DNA from: Nitrospirota bacterium
GTDB taxonomy: Bacteria; Nitrospinota_A; UBA7883
Assembly (NCBI GenBank): GCA_024275315.1
Contig: JAJRZK010000028.1
Span: forward strand, 1-64,000
Reading direction: 5' to 3'
Length of the DNA stretch: 64,000 bases
Shown: positions 8,530-17,467 of the stretch, piece by piece
Numbering within the stretch: position 1 is the stretch's first letter
Layout: each line of letters begins with the position of its first letter
Program-made: the position numbers and the translations under genes
Notes under the pieces: generated by a model
What the model saw: only the letters and a program-made list of their open reading frames with translations
The model's database searches: none
Told to the model about the DNA's origin: nothing

Positions 8530-8538
8530 ATCCGATAC
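8511..8538 (+). promoter_or_regulatory. Possible sigma-28 promoter for flgN-flgK-flgL
   Basis: TACA (8511-8514), a 16-base spacer, then TCCGATAC (8531-8538), compared with the FliA consensus TAAA-N15-GCCGATAA. The string CAAAATCCGATA at 8526-8537 recurs exactly upstream of the FlgM-like gene at 59243-59254. Late genes such as flgN, flgK, flgL and flgM are typical FliA targets. The -35 is weak and the spacing one base long. Confidence 0.35.
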
Positions 8539-8584
8539 TGAATTAAAAAGCGGAAATCATGACAAGGCCAGGGAGAAACAAATC

Positions 8585-9091
8585 ATGAGCTTATCCAAGC
8601 ATATCAACGATCTCACGGATATTCTCTCGCGCAACATCGACCTTTATGAAGAAATGGCCGGGGAGCTTATCGAGGAGCAAAACGCCCTGAAAGCTCACTC
8701 GTTCACAGCGATTAACGCCAGCCTCAAGCGGAAAGAGTCGATCACGCTGAAAATCAGGACCCTGGAGGAGACCAGGCTCAGGGTAACAGAGAAAATCCTT
8801 AAACATACAAAACTCGATCCAAAAGAACTCACACTTGTAAAGCTCCAGGAATATGCCTCCACCCCGCTCAAAGACCGTCTCGCTAAAATCCGCATAAACC
8901 TTAAACGAGTCATTGAAAAAACCAACGAGCTTAATTATTTCAACCACGGTTTGATAGAAAAGCTGATAAAGATCAACTACGACTCCGCCATTCGTCTCCA
9001 GAGCCTCATAGAGGCGGACGATACATACGAAAAAGGCGGCAAATCCCCCACCAGCCTGAAGACTGGCCGGGTTGTCAGCCAAACCATGTAA
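8585..9091 (+). CDS. flgN: Flagellar export chaperone FlgN
   Basis: 168 aa, almost entirely predicted alpha-helix. FlgN-like features are the N-terminal LSKHINDLTDILSRNIDLYEEMAGELIEEQNAL segment and heptads through the middle. FlgN binds the hook-filament junction proteins FlgK and FlgL before export, and both are encoded directly downstream. Primary sequence of this family is poorly conserved, so the call rests on helix pattern, size and the flgJ-flgN-flgK order. A GGGAGA ribosome site precedes ATG 8585. Confidence 0.8.
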   Translation: MSLSKHINDLTDILSRNIDLYEEMAGELIEEQNALKAHSFTAINASLKRKESITLKIRTLEETRLRVTEKILKHTKLDPKELTLVKLQEYASTPLKDRLAKIRINLKRVIEKTNELNYFNHGLIEKLIKINYDSAIRLQSLIEADDTYEKGGKSPTSLKTGRVVSQTM

Positions 9092-9102
9092 GGAACAAGA
9101 CA

Positions 9103-10797
9103 ATGCCCAACATCTATGGCGCGATGAACACTGCCAAGATGGCCCTGATCACCCATCAGCTATCACTGGAGGTGACCGGACAAAACATATCGAACGTAAA
9201 CAACCCGAACTTCACCCGTCAGGAGGTTCAGCTAGAGGCGGCCTTCCCCATCAAGCCGGGCGGGTCTCCCGGCCTTATCGGCACCGGTGTCCGGGCCACT
9301 TCCGTAATCCGCCACTACGACAATTTCCTGGAAGGGCAAAGGCTGCTTAACAAATCCACAACCGGATACTGGGACTCCCGCCAGGACCTTCTCAACCGGC
9401 TCGAGGTGGTCTACAACGAATCGAGCGAATATGGCATGAACCATCTGCTAAATAACTTTTTCAAGAGTTTCCAGAGTTTATCTTTCAACCCCAGAGGACT
9501 TACGGAAAGAACGGACACGTTATCCCAGGGCAGAAACATGTCTACCATGCTCAACAAGATAAGTGGCGATATCACAAATCTCAAGATCGACCTGGATACC
9601 AAAATAAAATCATCCCTCAGCGAAATAAATCGCATAACCGGCGAAATAGCGAAAATGAACCAATCCATCCACGAGGCGGAAACATTTAATGTCCACGCGA
9701 ACGACTTCCGGGACAAACGCGAATCGCTAATTCGCGATCTTTCTGAATATGTGGAGATAAACGTAATCGAAGACAGCAACAACCAGTCGACAGTGACACT
9801 GAAAAACGGTCGGACACTGGTCATAGGGCAGACCGCCTTCCAGCTCTCCTCCCAGGGCCGCTCCGATGACGCCACCGCAAGCGACATATTCTGGACCGAT
9901 GCGGATTCCAACACCGTCAACGTAACCAGCGAGTTTGCCAACGGGAAAATGGGCGCCTGGATCGAAATGCGCGACACCAATTTCACGGGCTACAAGGACC
10001 AGCTCGATATCCTGGCTGGCACGATAATCCGCGACGTCAACAACGTCCACTCCCAGGGATACGGCCTGGATGGGAGCACCGGGCGGAATTTTTTCAGCCC
10101 CATGAGAGTGGGAACATCCGTTGGGAGAAACAACACCGGAACCGCAACCTTCGCCGCCAACGCCATTGTCGATCCACAGCTTGTGAGCCTCCACAAGTAC
10201 GAGATCACGGTTCAGGGGGCGGGAACAATAGACATAAAGGACCTAACCACAGGAACCACCACCACGGGGCAACCCTACGCGGCCGGAACCGATATCGCGT
10301 TTTTCCTCAACAAGGGAATCCAGGTCCAGCTAACAGCCGGTGCGGCGGTGGGTGACACATTCAGAGTCCACGCGGGTGAAAACGCCGCAGGTGAAATCGC
10401 CGTGGATTCTGCCATGCTACTGGACACCAGCCGGGTGGCGGCTGGGCTTACCACCGACCAGGGCGACGGTTCCAACGCTTTGGCGCTGGCCCAGCTCCAG
10501 GACAGCCTCAATATGAACAAGCCGACACCAGCGGGATCCGGAACAGCGACCTTCTCCGAATATTACAATTCCATAGTTGGCCAGGTCGGTGTGGCGGGCA
10601 AAACGGCCAACTCCATGTTCAACCAACAAGAAGCCGTGAATTTCGAGCTGGAAAACCGCCATGAACAGATCGCCGGCGTATCGCTGGATGAGGAGATGGT
10701 AAACATGATAAAATTCCAGCATGCTTATCAGGCCAGCGCCAGGATGGTCAGCGTGATCGACCAGTTGTTGCAAACGTTAATCGGACTTGGCAGGTAG
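9103..10797 (+). CDS. flgK: Hook-associated protein 1, FlgK
   Basis: 564 aa. N-terminal coiled coil and signature GAMNTAKMALITHQLSLEVTGQNISNVNNPNFTRQ. The D1-type region includes the EYGMNHLLNNFFKSFQSLSFNP motif and SLIRDLSEYVEINV. The C-terminus (VSLDEEMVNMIKFQHAYQASARMVSVIDQLLQTLI) is diagnostic of FlgK. It forms the first junction layer between hook and filament. It starts 11 bp after flgN. Confidence 0.95.
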   Translation: MPNIYGAMNTAKMALITHQLSLEVTGQNISNVNNPNFTRQEVQLEAAFPIKPGGSPGLIGTGVRATSVIRHYDNFLEGQRLLNKSTTGYWDSRQDLLNRLEVVYNESSEYGMNHLLNNFFKSFQSLSFNPRGLTERTDTLSQGRNMSTMLNKISGDITNLKIDLDTKIKSSLSEINRITGEIAKMNQSIHEAETFNVHANDFRDKRESLIRDLSEYVEINVIEDSNNQSTVTLKNGRTLVIGQTAFQLSSQGRSDDATASDIFWTDADSNTVNVTSEFANGKMGAWIEMRDTNFTGYKDQLDILAGTIIRDVNNVHSQGYGLDGSTGRNFFSPMRVGTSVGRNNTGTATFAANAIVDPQLVSLHKYEITVQGAGTIDIKDLTTGTTTTGQPYAAGTDIAFFLNKGIQVQLTAGAAVGDTFRVHAGENAAGEIAVDSAMLLDTSRVAAGLTTDQGDGSNALALAQLQDSLNMNKPTPAGSGTATFSEYYNSIVGQVGVAGKTANSMFNQQEAVNFELENRHEQIAGVSLDEEMVNMIKFQHAYQASARMVSVIDQLLQTLIGLGR

Positions 10798-10812
10798 ACA
10801 GGGGACAAGGCT

Positions 10813-12360
10813 ATGTTTAGAATCAGCAACCGCATGATGTACAACAACACCCTGATAAACGCCTTCAGGAACAACCAGGGGCTATTGGCCGCCCAGGAGC
10901 AGATTTCATCAGGCAAGAGGATCAACCGGCCCAGCGACGACCCGACCGGAATAATGGAAGTTCTCCAGTTCCGCACAGACATAGGCAAATCCGACCAATA
11001 CCTGGGTGTAATGGAAAACGGCGAATCGTTCCTCAACTCCGCCGATTCCGTACTCGGGGCGGTCCATAACGGGCTTAAAACCGCCAAGGAAAAGGCCCTG
11101 GCCGAAGCCGGAGGGCTGGCCAACTCCGAAACAAGAAGCACCACGGCCATCGTGATAGATAACATGATCAGTCAAATGACCCAGCTCGGCAATACAAGAG
11201 TCGGTGGAAGATATCTGTTCTCCGGGCAGAAATCGGAGTTACCCGCAATCGACGCCAACGGAGGCTATGGCGGTTCCGGCAAGAACCTGCAGGCGGAGAT
11301 ATCACAGGGGGTGACGATCCCGATATCTGTCAGGGCTTCGGAGTTTTTAACCGCCGACATGAATCCGGCCCTGTCGAACAGCACGCTTCTTTCCAGCCTC
11401 AACGGTGGATCCGGGTTGCCGGGCGACGGTGTTCCAGCCGGCCGGTTCACGATCACGGACAGGGTCGGCGGCACGGCCACCATAGACACGTCCGCCATGA
11501 CCACTGTAGGAGAGGTGATAACCGCCATAAACGCGGCGGCGGGAATAAACGTGACAGCTTCCCTGTCGGCCGACGGAACTTCGATGACACTGACCGACAA
11601 CAACACTGCGCCATCCAACCCACCCACCCAGGCCTTTGCCGTCACCGAGGTAGGTGGCGGAACCACAGCGGCCGCGCTGGGGATAGTCGGCGCAAGAAAC
11701 ACCAGCGCCTTCACGGGAACCGATATAGACCCGGCCATAACAGACAGCACCCTCATCGCCGACCTGTATGGAGGAAACGGGATGACGCTCAACGATATCT
11801 CCGTGCTTAACGGAGGCGCGTCGGCCACAGTCACCTTTACAGGCGCCATAACTGTCGGGCAGGTAAGGGCAACCATAAACACGGCGGGCGCGTCCATGGG
11901 ATTGTCCGCCAATATAGACGCCGCGGGCCGAAAGCTGGAGCTGGCGTCGGCGTCGTCGGCGACCGTGTCGTACGCCCTTGATATCGTAACCGGCTCTACC
12001 GCGGAGCTTCTCGGCATCGGAGGGGGAAGAAACATCATCCCTGTGCTCAAAATGTTCTCGGCCGCCTTGAAAGCCAACGACGCCGAGGGTATACTAGGGG
12101 CGGTCGCGCTACTGGAAACAAACATGCAAACCACAAGCTCCGTCAGGGGTGCGGTAGGATCACGGGTAAACCAGATTATCGTGACACGAAACGCAGAGGA
12201 ACAATCGAAATTCGACAACACAAGAATCAAATCGTTTGTCGAGGACGCCGACTACCTTGAAGCGGCGAGCGAGCTTGCCATGTTGCAGACCGCGTACCAG
12301 GCGACATTGAAATCGGCCGCTTCCATAATTCAGCCGAGCCTGTTGGATTTCGTCAGGTAA
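10813..12360 (+). CDS. flgL: Hook-associated protein 3, FlgL, with duplicated insert
   Basis: 515 aa, much longer than the usual roughly 300 aa. Flagellin-like N-terminus (MFRISNRMMYNN, LLAAQEQISSGKRINRPSDDPTGI) and C-terminus (EDADYLEAASELAMLQTAYQATLKSAASIIQPSLLDFVR) are normal. The extra length lies in the middle: two tandem modules of about 120 aa, each starting STLL/I-x2-L-x-GG-x-G (residues about 190 and 310), containing a hook-IN-like AINAAAGINVTASLSADG or TINTAGASMGLSANIDAAG segment, and ending LGI-x-G-x-RN. These should be surface-exposed D2/D3-type domains. FlgL joins FlgK to the filament. Confidence 0.93.
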   Translation: MFRISNRMMYNNTLINAFRNNQGLLAAQEQISSGKRINRPSDDPTGIMEVLQFRTDIGKSDQYLGVMENGESFLNSADSVLGAVHNGLKTAKEKALAEAGGLANSETRSTTAIVIDNMISQMTQLGNTRVGGRYLFSGQKSELPAIDANGGYGGSGKNLQAEISQGVTIPISVRASEFLTADMNPALSNSTLLSSLNGGSGLPGDGVPAGRFTITDRVGGTATIDTSAMTTVGEVITAINAAAGINVTASLSADGTSMTLTDNNTAPSNPPTQAFAVTEVGGGTTAAALGIVGARNTSAFTGTDIDPAITDSTLIADLYGGNGMTLNDISVLNGGASATVTFTGAITVGQVRATINTAGASMGLSANIDAAGRKLELASASSATVSYALDIVTGSTAELLGIGGGRNIIPVLKMFSAALKANDAEGILGAVALLETNMQTTSSVRGAVGSRVNQIIVTRNAEEQSKFDNTRIKSFVEDADYLEAASELAMLQTAYQATLKSAASIIQPSLLDFVR

Positions 12361-12408
12361 TATAGTTAAAGCCAGGCGCTACAACCGCAAAGCCACGGAG
12401 GGTTTTAT

Positions 12409-12654
12409 ATGCTGGTTCTCACTCGCAAGCCGGGCGAGTCTGTCACGATCGGCGATAATATTAAGATTACTATCATAGAAATCAAGGGGCGCCAGGTTCG
12501 CCTGGGAATAGAAGCCCCCCGTGACATGACAATACACCGTGAAGAGGTCTATTCCAGAATTCACGAGGAAAACCAGAGAGCGGCCTTGCGCAAAGCTATC
12601 AACATAGAAAAACTGGCGAAATTGTTCCCAGGCAAGATCTCGGGAGACAAATAA
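12409..12654 (+). CDS. csrA: Carbon storage / translational regulator CsrA
   Basis: 81 aa. Begins [22 protein letters not shown] and contains [22 protein letters not shown], the RNA-binding core. The C-terminal tail is slightly extended, as in species where FliW inhibits CsrA. It binds GGA motifs in mRNA leaders, notably that of flagellin. Lies 48 bp after flgL and 2 bp before fliW. GGAGG precedes the start. Confidence 0.97.
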   Translation: MLVLTRKPGESVTIGDNIKITIIEIKGRQVRLGIEAPRDMTIHREEVYSRIHEENQRAALRKAINIEKLAKLFPGKISGDK

Positions 12655-12656
12655 CA

Positions 12657-13103
12657 ATGAAAATCGTGTCTGGCAGATTGGGCGAAATCGAGATCGACGC
12701 GGCGAAAATCATCACATTTCCCGATGGTATAATCGGGTTCCCGGAGTATCTCCGCTACATCGAGCTTGAGTTTATGGAAAACTCCCCGCTTCGTCTTCTT
12801 CAGGCGGTGGACGCTCCGGATTTGGGTTTTATCCTAATAGACCCCGTGCTGTTCCATCCAGGCTACACCGCCGCGGTAACCCAGGATGATATTAAGAGCC
12901 TTAACGCGGACAGCCCGGAACAGTTACTGGTCTGCGCCATAGTCACAATTCCGGACGATCCATATGAGATGACCGCCAACCTGCAAGGTCCTCTGGTCAT
13001 AAATCCCGTCTCCGGCCTGGCCAAGCAGATTATCAACCACGACCAGGCCTATACGACCAAACACAAAATCATAGCCAACAAACCCGCCCCTTCCGCTAAA
13101 TAG
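12657..13103 (+). CDS. fliW: Flagellar assembly factor FliW
   Basis: 148 aa, standard length. Family features: IITFPDGIIGFPEYLRYIELE near residues 18-38, SPLRLLQAVDAPDLGFILIDP, and PLVINPVSGLAKQIINHDQAYTTKH. FliW binds either flagellin or CsrA, so free flagellin levels control CsrA repression of flagellin mRNA. Tight spacing with csrA fits this partner switch. The flagellin gene itself, often next to this pair, is not in the window. Confidence 0.95.
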   Translation: MKIVSGRLGEIEIDAAKIITFPDGIIGFPEYLRYIELEFMENSPLRLLQAVDAPDLGFILIDPVLFHPGYTAAVTQDDIKSLNADSPEQLLVCAIVTIPDDPYEMTANLQGPLVINPVSGLAKQIINHDQAYTTKHKIIANKPAPSAK

Positions 13104-13121
13104 GCGGGGGCGTCCCCGGCC
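13103..13121. terminator. Short GC hairpin between convergent genes
   Basis: GGCGGGG and CCCCGGCC can pair around GCGT with one bulge, between the stop of fliW and the stop of the convergent transferase gene. It may end transcription from both sides, but there is no T run. Confidence 0.3.
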
Positions 13122-14986
13122 TACCCCTCCGTCCGGCCCGTGAACACTCGCAGTAAATGTTCATGCCGCTGTATAATAGTGTAAATCCTTTTTTTGTCAT
13201 CCGGAGAAGTTTCGGGCCATATGTCGTGATTCTGATCCGGGTCGGATGTGACATCGAAATACCTGGGACCTTCCAGATTGGAAAACACAAACCTTTTCGA
13301 CCCGGTAAATATCCCGAAACCCTCGTGGTCCATTTTTTTTACCTGGTTCGTGTTTACCGCGATCACTACCCTGTCATCCTCGATTCGCCGCAGTAATGAC
13401 TTTCCTTCGAGACGGGATGATATCCGGATGTTTTGTTTCGATTGGTTAAGCCCCAGCAGATCTATTATGGTCGGAACCAGGTCGATGTTGGCGGTCAGCT
13501 TGCCGGTGTTGGCCGCCAGGATATTTACCAGCCGGGCGTTGTCCTTGATCCATCCGGGGGGGAAACGTATCAACATCGGGGTTTCTATGCTTTCGTCATA
13601 AAACGAATATAACCGCGGCAAATGATCGGAGCTTTTGGGGCTGTGTGAATGGTCCGAAACGAAGATGAAGACGGTATTGTCCAGTTGGCCCCTGTCCCTG
13701 ACATTTTCATAGATACGCTTAAAAACGCTGTCCAGTATAAACAAACCGTTGTCATAGCGTGAGCCCAGCTTTGGCTGGGCGTCGAGCGACGCGCTGGTCT
13801 GCTGATAGGGGGAATGCAGGGCGTTGGAGTTGAAAATCGCCAGCACCGGCTTGTCCCTGGGGACTTTCTCCATATCTCTTTTGAAAAACTCCACGGCCGC
13901 CAGATCGTCCACTCCCATATCGTTTATCACGGGCGTATCCATATCCTGCGCCGTATGATGATAATCGGGCCCGGGTACCAGGAAGAACTTGTCCAGATCG
14001 TTCCATGTATACCTTTGCGAGCTTACTAGAATGGTCGAATAACCAGCCGCCTTCGCCCAGTCCCAGACCAGGGGAGCCTTGTGCAGGGTTTCGTTGTCCC
14101 TGTAAGTGGCGACACCGGTAAGCATCGAGGGCACGCTGATATCGGTGGCGGTGGAATTGGAAAATGCGTTCTGAAAAATGAAAAAGGAATCTTTCTCTGA
14201 ACCGATCCACCAGTCGAGAAAGGGGGTGGCTCCGCTTTTCCTCCCATAGAAGGACAATCCCGTTTTCGCCCATGACTCGTTTATGACCAGGATAATATTC
14301 AACAGATCATCAATCCGAACAGGGTCAACAGCCATCCTGGAAAACGAGGTGCGCAACCTTTGCCTACCCTTTACTTTATAATCAAAAGCAAGCTTCACGC
14401 TCAGCGTGAATGATGTATCCATCGTCATCATGTATTTTGCGTTGGCGTAACGTATATTGTGAATTCCGGCGATCATCAGCGCTACCACGGCCAGGGCAGT
14501 CACCACTTTTTTAGCCGTCTGAAACCGCGACACCGGTGAAATGTCGTCATGGCGCCGATGTGGCCCGCTCATGGACGTTGTCCAAAGCCTGTAGAAAAAA
14601 GCAAAGGGGATGACCATCCCGATGGCGTATGGGCTCAAGAAGTAGGTCGATACGTAATCCAGCAAGTACCTAGGATCAGAGATGACAAACAATAACATGT
14701 CTGCCGTGATAAACTCCCTGAATTCGCGGTATAACAGCAATGTAGACACCATTAGCAGTGTCTGGAAGGAGCTGATAATCAACGCCAATGGACAAATAGC
14801 CAACGGATGGCAAAAAACGCGCACAATCCGTATGCAATACCAGAAACACAGGCTTAGGATAACACTGAAAACGTATGTGAATAGATCAAAGCTCAATATG
14901 GGCGCCAAGCTGGAATAACAAGCAAGGCTCAGGAGAAAGTTGGCCAGAAAGGTAACCACCCAGGGCTGAGCCAGCCGCTGTCCCAT
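13121..14986 (-). CDS. Membrane phosphoethanolamine-transferase/sulfatase-like protein
   Basis: 621 aa. About five N-terminal membrane helices (residues about 10-30, 35-58, 66-86, 115-133, 160-178) precede a periplasmic alkaline-phosphatase-fold domain. Visible metal/catalytic motifs are INESWA (Glu near 237), NSTATDISVPSML (Thr near 279-281, the nucleophile position of EptA-type enzymes), LHSPYQ (His 391) and FVSDHSHSP (Asp 445, His 446). Relatives transfer phosphoethanolamine to lipid A or other glycans, but the exact substrate cannot be read from sequence. LTA-synthase-like or sulfatase activity is less likely because Thr is at the nucleophile position. It is convergent with fliW and apparently monocistronic. 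Confidence 0.75.
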   Translation of the reverse strand: MGQRLAQPWVVTFLANFLLSLACYSSLAPILSFDLFTYVFSVILSLCFWYCIRIVRVFCHPLAICPLALIISSFQTLLMVSTLLLYREFREFITADMLLFVISDPRYLLDYVSTYFLSPYAIGMVIPFAFFYRLWTTSMSGPHRRHDDISPVSRFQTAKKVVTALAVVALMIAGIHNIRYANAKYMMTMDTSFTLSVKLAFDYKVKGRQRLRTSFSRMAVDPVRIDDLLNIILVINESWAKTGLSFYGRKSGATPFLDWWIGSEKDSFFIFQNAFSNSTATDISVPSMLTGVATYRDNETLHKAPLVWDWAKAAGYSTILVSSQRYTWNDLDKFFLVPGPDYHHTAQDMDTPVINDMGVDDLAAVEFFKRDMEKVPRDKPVLAIFNSNALHSPYQQTSASLDAQPKLGSRYDNGLFILDSVFKRIYENVRDRGQLDNTVFIFVSDHSHSPKSSDHLPRLYSFYDESIETPMLIRFPPGWIKDNARLVNILAANTGKLTANIDLVPTIIDLLGLNQSKQNIRISSRLEGKSLLRRIEDDRVVIAVNTNQVKKMDHEGFGIFTGSKRFVFSNLEGPRYFDVTSDPDQNHDIWPETSPDDKKRIYTIIQRHEHLLRVFTGRTEG

Positions 14987-15129
14987 AAAATAATACTCCC
15001 GGGCTGAATCGATTTTTAACTTGTCAAATCTATAATATAGTAAGTTATATCTCTAAATAGCTTACAGGCGCATTCAGATCAACCGGTAAAGCAATATGGC
15101 ACAAACAAGGATAAAACAGGAGAACTTTT

Positions 15130-15363
15130 ATGAGCGTTTCGGCCGACAAATCGATTGATTGCAAGGGGCTTTCGTGCCCTGAGCCCGTACTCAAGACTAA
15201 AATCGCTATTAACGGCATGGAATCAGGACAAGTCTTGGAGATGCTGTCCACCGATCCCGGTTCTGCCAATGATATCGCCGCATGGGCCAATCGCACCGGT
15301 AACGAGCTTATTGAAACGAGTGAAAATGACGGAGTCTGGCAGTTTTTCATACGGAAATCGTAA
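15130..15363 (+). CDS. TusA-family sulfur carrier
   Basis: 77 aa. Has the family CPxP motif (GLSCPEPV, active Cys16) on the first strand-helix unit and a typical small alpha/beta sandwich pattern. TusA proteins carry persulfide sulfur between enzymes. It lies 46 bp before a DsrE-like gene, a pairing seen in sulfur-trafficking loci. Whether it feeds tRNA thiolation, molybdenum cofactor or sulfur oxidation is unknown; a second TusA-like domain is fused to the sulfite reductase encoded at 17468-19705. Confidence 0.9.
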   Translation: MSVSADKSIDCKGLSCPEPVLKTKIAINGMESGQVLEMLSTDPGSANDIAAWANRTGNELIETSENDGVWQFFIRKS

Positions 15364-15409
15364 TCAGTCGTCTTGTACAGACGCTCCAAAACAAAACAGG
15401 GGTAGATAA

Positions 15410-15886
15410 ATGTCGGATCAAAAACCTAAAAAAATCGCGATAATAGCATTACACGGGTCGTTGGACCTTGCGTATCCACCCCTTATCCTCGCATCTACGG
15501 CCGTGGCGATGGATATGGAAGCCGCTATATTTTTCACCTTTTATGGGCTCGATATCATAAACAAGAACAAAAACAAGTCCCTTGGGGTGGCCCCTCTGGC
15601 CAACCCCGCCGCGCCCATGCCTGTTCCCAATATTGTAGGCGCGATGCCTGGAATGACCATGATGGCCACTGCCATGATGAAAAGCTGGATGAACAAAGCC
15701 AACGTAGCGCCCATCTCAAAATTGCTGGACATGTGTTTTGAAAATGGCGTAAAGATGATCGGGTGCCAGATGACCATGGATGTCATGGGAGTCAAAAAAG
15801 AAGACCTGATGGATGGGGTGGAAATCGGAGGAGCCGCCACTTTTCTGGATTTCGCGGTGGATTCGGACATTTCTCTGTCTTTTTAA
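15410..15886 (+). CDS. DsrE/DsrF/DsrH-like family protein
   Basis: 158 aa. DsrE-like fold with KKIAIIALHGSLDLAYPPLILASTAVAMDMEAAIFFTFYGLDII and a C-terminal VKMIGCQMTMDVMGVKKEDLMDGVEIGGAATFL. A conserved Cys (in IGCQMTMDVMG) is the likely sulfur-binding residue. The mid-region is unusually Met/Ala rich (MPVPNIVGAMPGMTMMATAMMKSWM). Paired with the upstream TusA-like gene, it probably exchanges persulfide sulfur with it, perhaps at the membrane. Confidence 0.88.
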   Translation: MSDQKPKKIAIIALHGSLDLAYPPLILASTAVAMDMEAAIFFTFYGLDIINKNKNKSLGVAPLANPAAPMPVPNIVGAMPGMTMMATAMMKSWMNKANVAPISKLLDMCFENGVKMIGCQMTMDVMGVKKEDLMDGVEIGGAATFLDFAVDSDISLSF

Positions 15887-16085
15887 CACCCATAACATTT
15901 TACACGCACGCGAGGCCTGGGCTGGGGTGGCGGTACATACTGCGGCTGGGCCTCCGCGGCACATTTTCCCGCCCGGACATAATAGCCCTCGCGCCTGGTT
16001 GAATAATCACTCGCCGTCCGTAAACATATTCGTATGAGAAGACTTTGATACGCCTTGGCTCGGATCAGTTTGATAAAATGAAATC

Positions 16086-16607
16086 ATGATACGTTTCGCG
16101 GTTTTACTGACAATCGCCACACTCCTTGCCAGCCCGCAAACCGCCTGGTGCAAAACCGTATACGCCAAGTTGAGCAAAACCAGCATATTATCCGAACCCA
16201 AATCCTCCGCCAGCCTGATCACCTATGTAAAAAAGGGAGAGCCGTTGGCCGTTATCAGGACTGAGGGTCGATATTACCAAGTGCGAACCGGGAAAGGCAA
16301 AACCGGGTTTGTCCTGCGAATCGATGTAACAAATATCGCCAGCGGCCCTGAAAATTCCGGCGGCGGCGAAAACGATTTGGACAAGCTCGTCGATACCATA
16401 GGCTCCGGCAATAGAACCGTATCTATGACAGAGGCCCGCGCCAGCCATTCCATTCGTGGCATGAGGAAAAAAGACACCGGGGAAACAGTTCGGCTAACCG
16501 AATCCCAGGCTGAAGGAGCCGTTCGTGGTATGGAGCGGTTTTCCGTAGATGACGCAGAGCTCGAAAAGTTCCAAAAAGAGGGCAAGGTGGGCGATTATGC
16601 GAAATAA
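16086..16607 (+). CDS. Periplasmic SH3-domain protein
   Basis: 173 aa with a signal peptide (residues 1-22, ending TAWC). Residues about 24-78 form a bacterial SH3 (SH3b) domain: VYAKLSKTSILSEPKSSASLITYVKKGEPL then YYQVRTGKGKTGFVLR. The rest is polar with two related segments (SIRGMRK and AVRGMERF). SH3b domains often bind cell wall. The 3' end overlaps the start of the M48 protease gene by 11 bases, so the two are translated together and may act together in the periplasm. Confidence 0.75.
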   Translation: MIRFAVLLTIATLLASPQTAWCKTVYAKLSKTSILSEPKSSASLITYVKKGEPLAVIRTEGRYYQVRTGKGKTGFVLRIDVTNIASGPENSGGGENDLDKLVDTIGSGNRTVSMTEARASHSIRGMRKKDTGETVRLTESQAEGAVRGMERFSVDDAELEKFQKEGKVGDYAK

Positions 16608-17421
16608 GACGGTGTTAATGGTGTTATCGGCCATCTTGCTGTCCGGCGGCGCCATGGCCATGCAAAAAGACGATGTCAAGGGGAGTTTAGACGCCACTGC
16701 GTCAGGAGTCAGGTCCATGAAGGCCACGCGCCCGCTGACTATTGGTGAAGAGCAAGCTCTCGGACATGAAATCGCCAGGGAAGTGTTCCTGAAATATGGT
16801 CCCAGGGTCAGGGACCATGAGCTTAACATGTACATAAACCTGGTAGGAAAAACCGTCGCCGCAAAATCAGACCGGCCGGATATGAATTATCATTTCGCGA
16901 TCCTGAAAAACCAGGCCGCAAACGCGTTCGCAACTCCCGGGGGTTATATTTTCGTTACCACAGGATTGATCGATAGGCTAAATTCCGAAGCGCAGTTTGC
17001 CGCTTTGCTGGGGCATGAAATCGCCCATGTGGCCAAAATGCATATAGTAGGCACAATCTTGCGATCCAGCATGATCGTGAATACAACCACGCCTCTGGAC
17101 CAGGACACGGAGCAGCTTCGAAAATGGGCCGGCATTGCTTCTGACATCCTTTTTAAAAGCGGGCTCGATAAAAACCTGGAATACGAAGCTGACATGGCCG
17201 CTGTTTCATACGCGACATCGGCGGGATATAACGCAGACGGCTTGCTTGAATTTCTCATCACCTTACAAGCCAGTGACGGGAAAAATGAATCTGTTTTTTC
17301 CCGGACCCACCCCTCCTTGTCCGACAGGATGGCAAGGCTTAAAAAAATGGAATCTCCCCGGGAAAAGCCGGGACGCAATCTTGTGGACCGATTCGCCAGA
17401 TGGGTTGATAAAACGGAGTGA
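16597..17421 (+). CDS. M48-family periplasmic metalloprotease
   Basis: 274 aa. Signal peptide (residues about 1-21), then a peptidase M48 domain with the zinc motif HEIAH (LLGHEIAHVAKMH) and the distal Glu in NLEYEADMAAVSYATSAGY. The segment ANAFATPGGYIFVTTGLIDRL is typical of the BepA/LoiP/YcaL group, outer-membrane-protein quality-control proteases. No TPR domain follows, so it resembles YcaL/LoiP rather than BepA. ATG 16597 is supported by AAGGTGG just upstream; earlier starts lie inside the SH3 gene. Its stop is followed after one base by a long stem-loop. Confidence 0.85.
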   Translation: MRNKTVLMVLSAILLSGGAMAMQKDDVKGSLDATASGVRSMKATRPLTIGEEQALGHEIAREVFLKYGPRVRDHELNMYINLVGKTVAAKSDRPDMNYHFAILKNQAANAFATPGGYIFVTTGLIDRLNSEAQFAALLGHEIAHVAKMHIVGTILRSSMIVNTTTPLDQDTEQLRKWAGIASDILFKSGLDKNLEYEADMAAVSYATSAGYNADGLLEFLITLQASDGKNESVFSRTHPSLSDRMARLKKMESPREKPGRNLVDRFARWVDKTE

Positions 17422-17422
17422 T

Positions 17423-17461
17423 CCGGCGATGGTCCGCCCAGCCAGCGGAACCATTCGCCGG
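17423..17461. terminator. Bidirectional terminator-like stem-loop
   Basis: CCGGCGATGGTCCGC (17423-17437) pairs with GCGGAACCATTCGCCGG (17445-17461) around a 7-base loop: 15 base pairs with two single-base bulges. It fills nearly all the space between the convergent M48 protease and sulfite reductase stop codons, the expected place for a shared terminator. The T tract is short. Confidence 0.6.
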
Positions 17462-17467
17462 TTTGTA

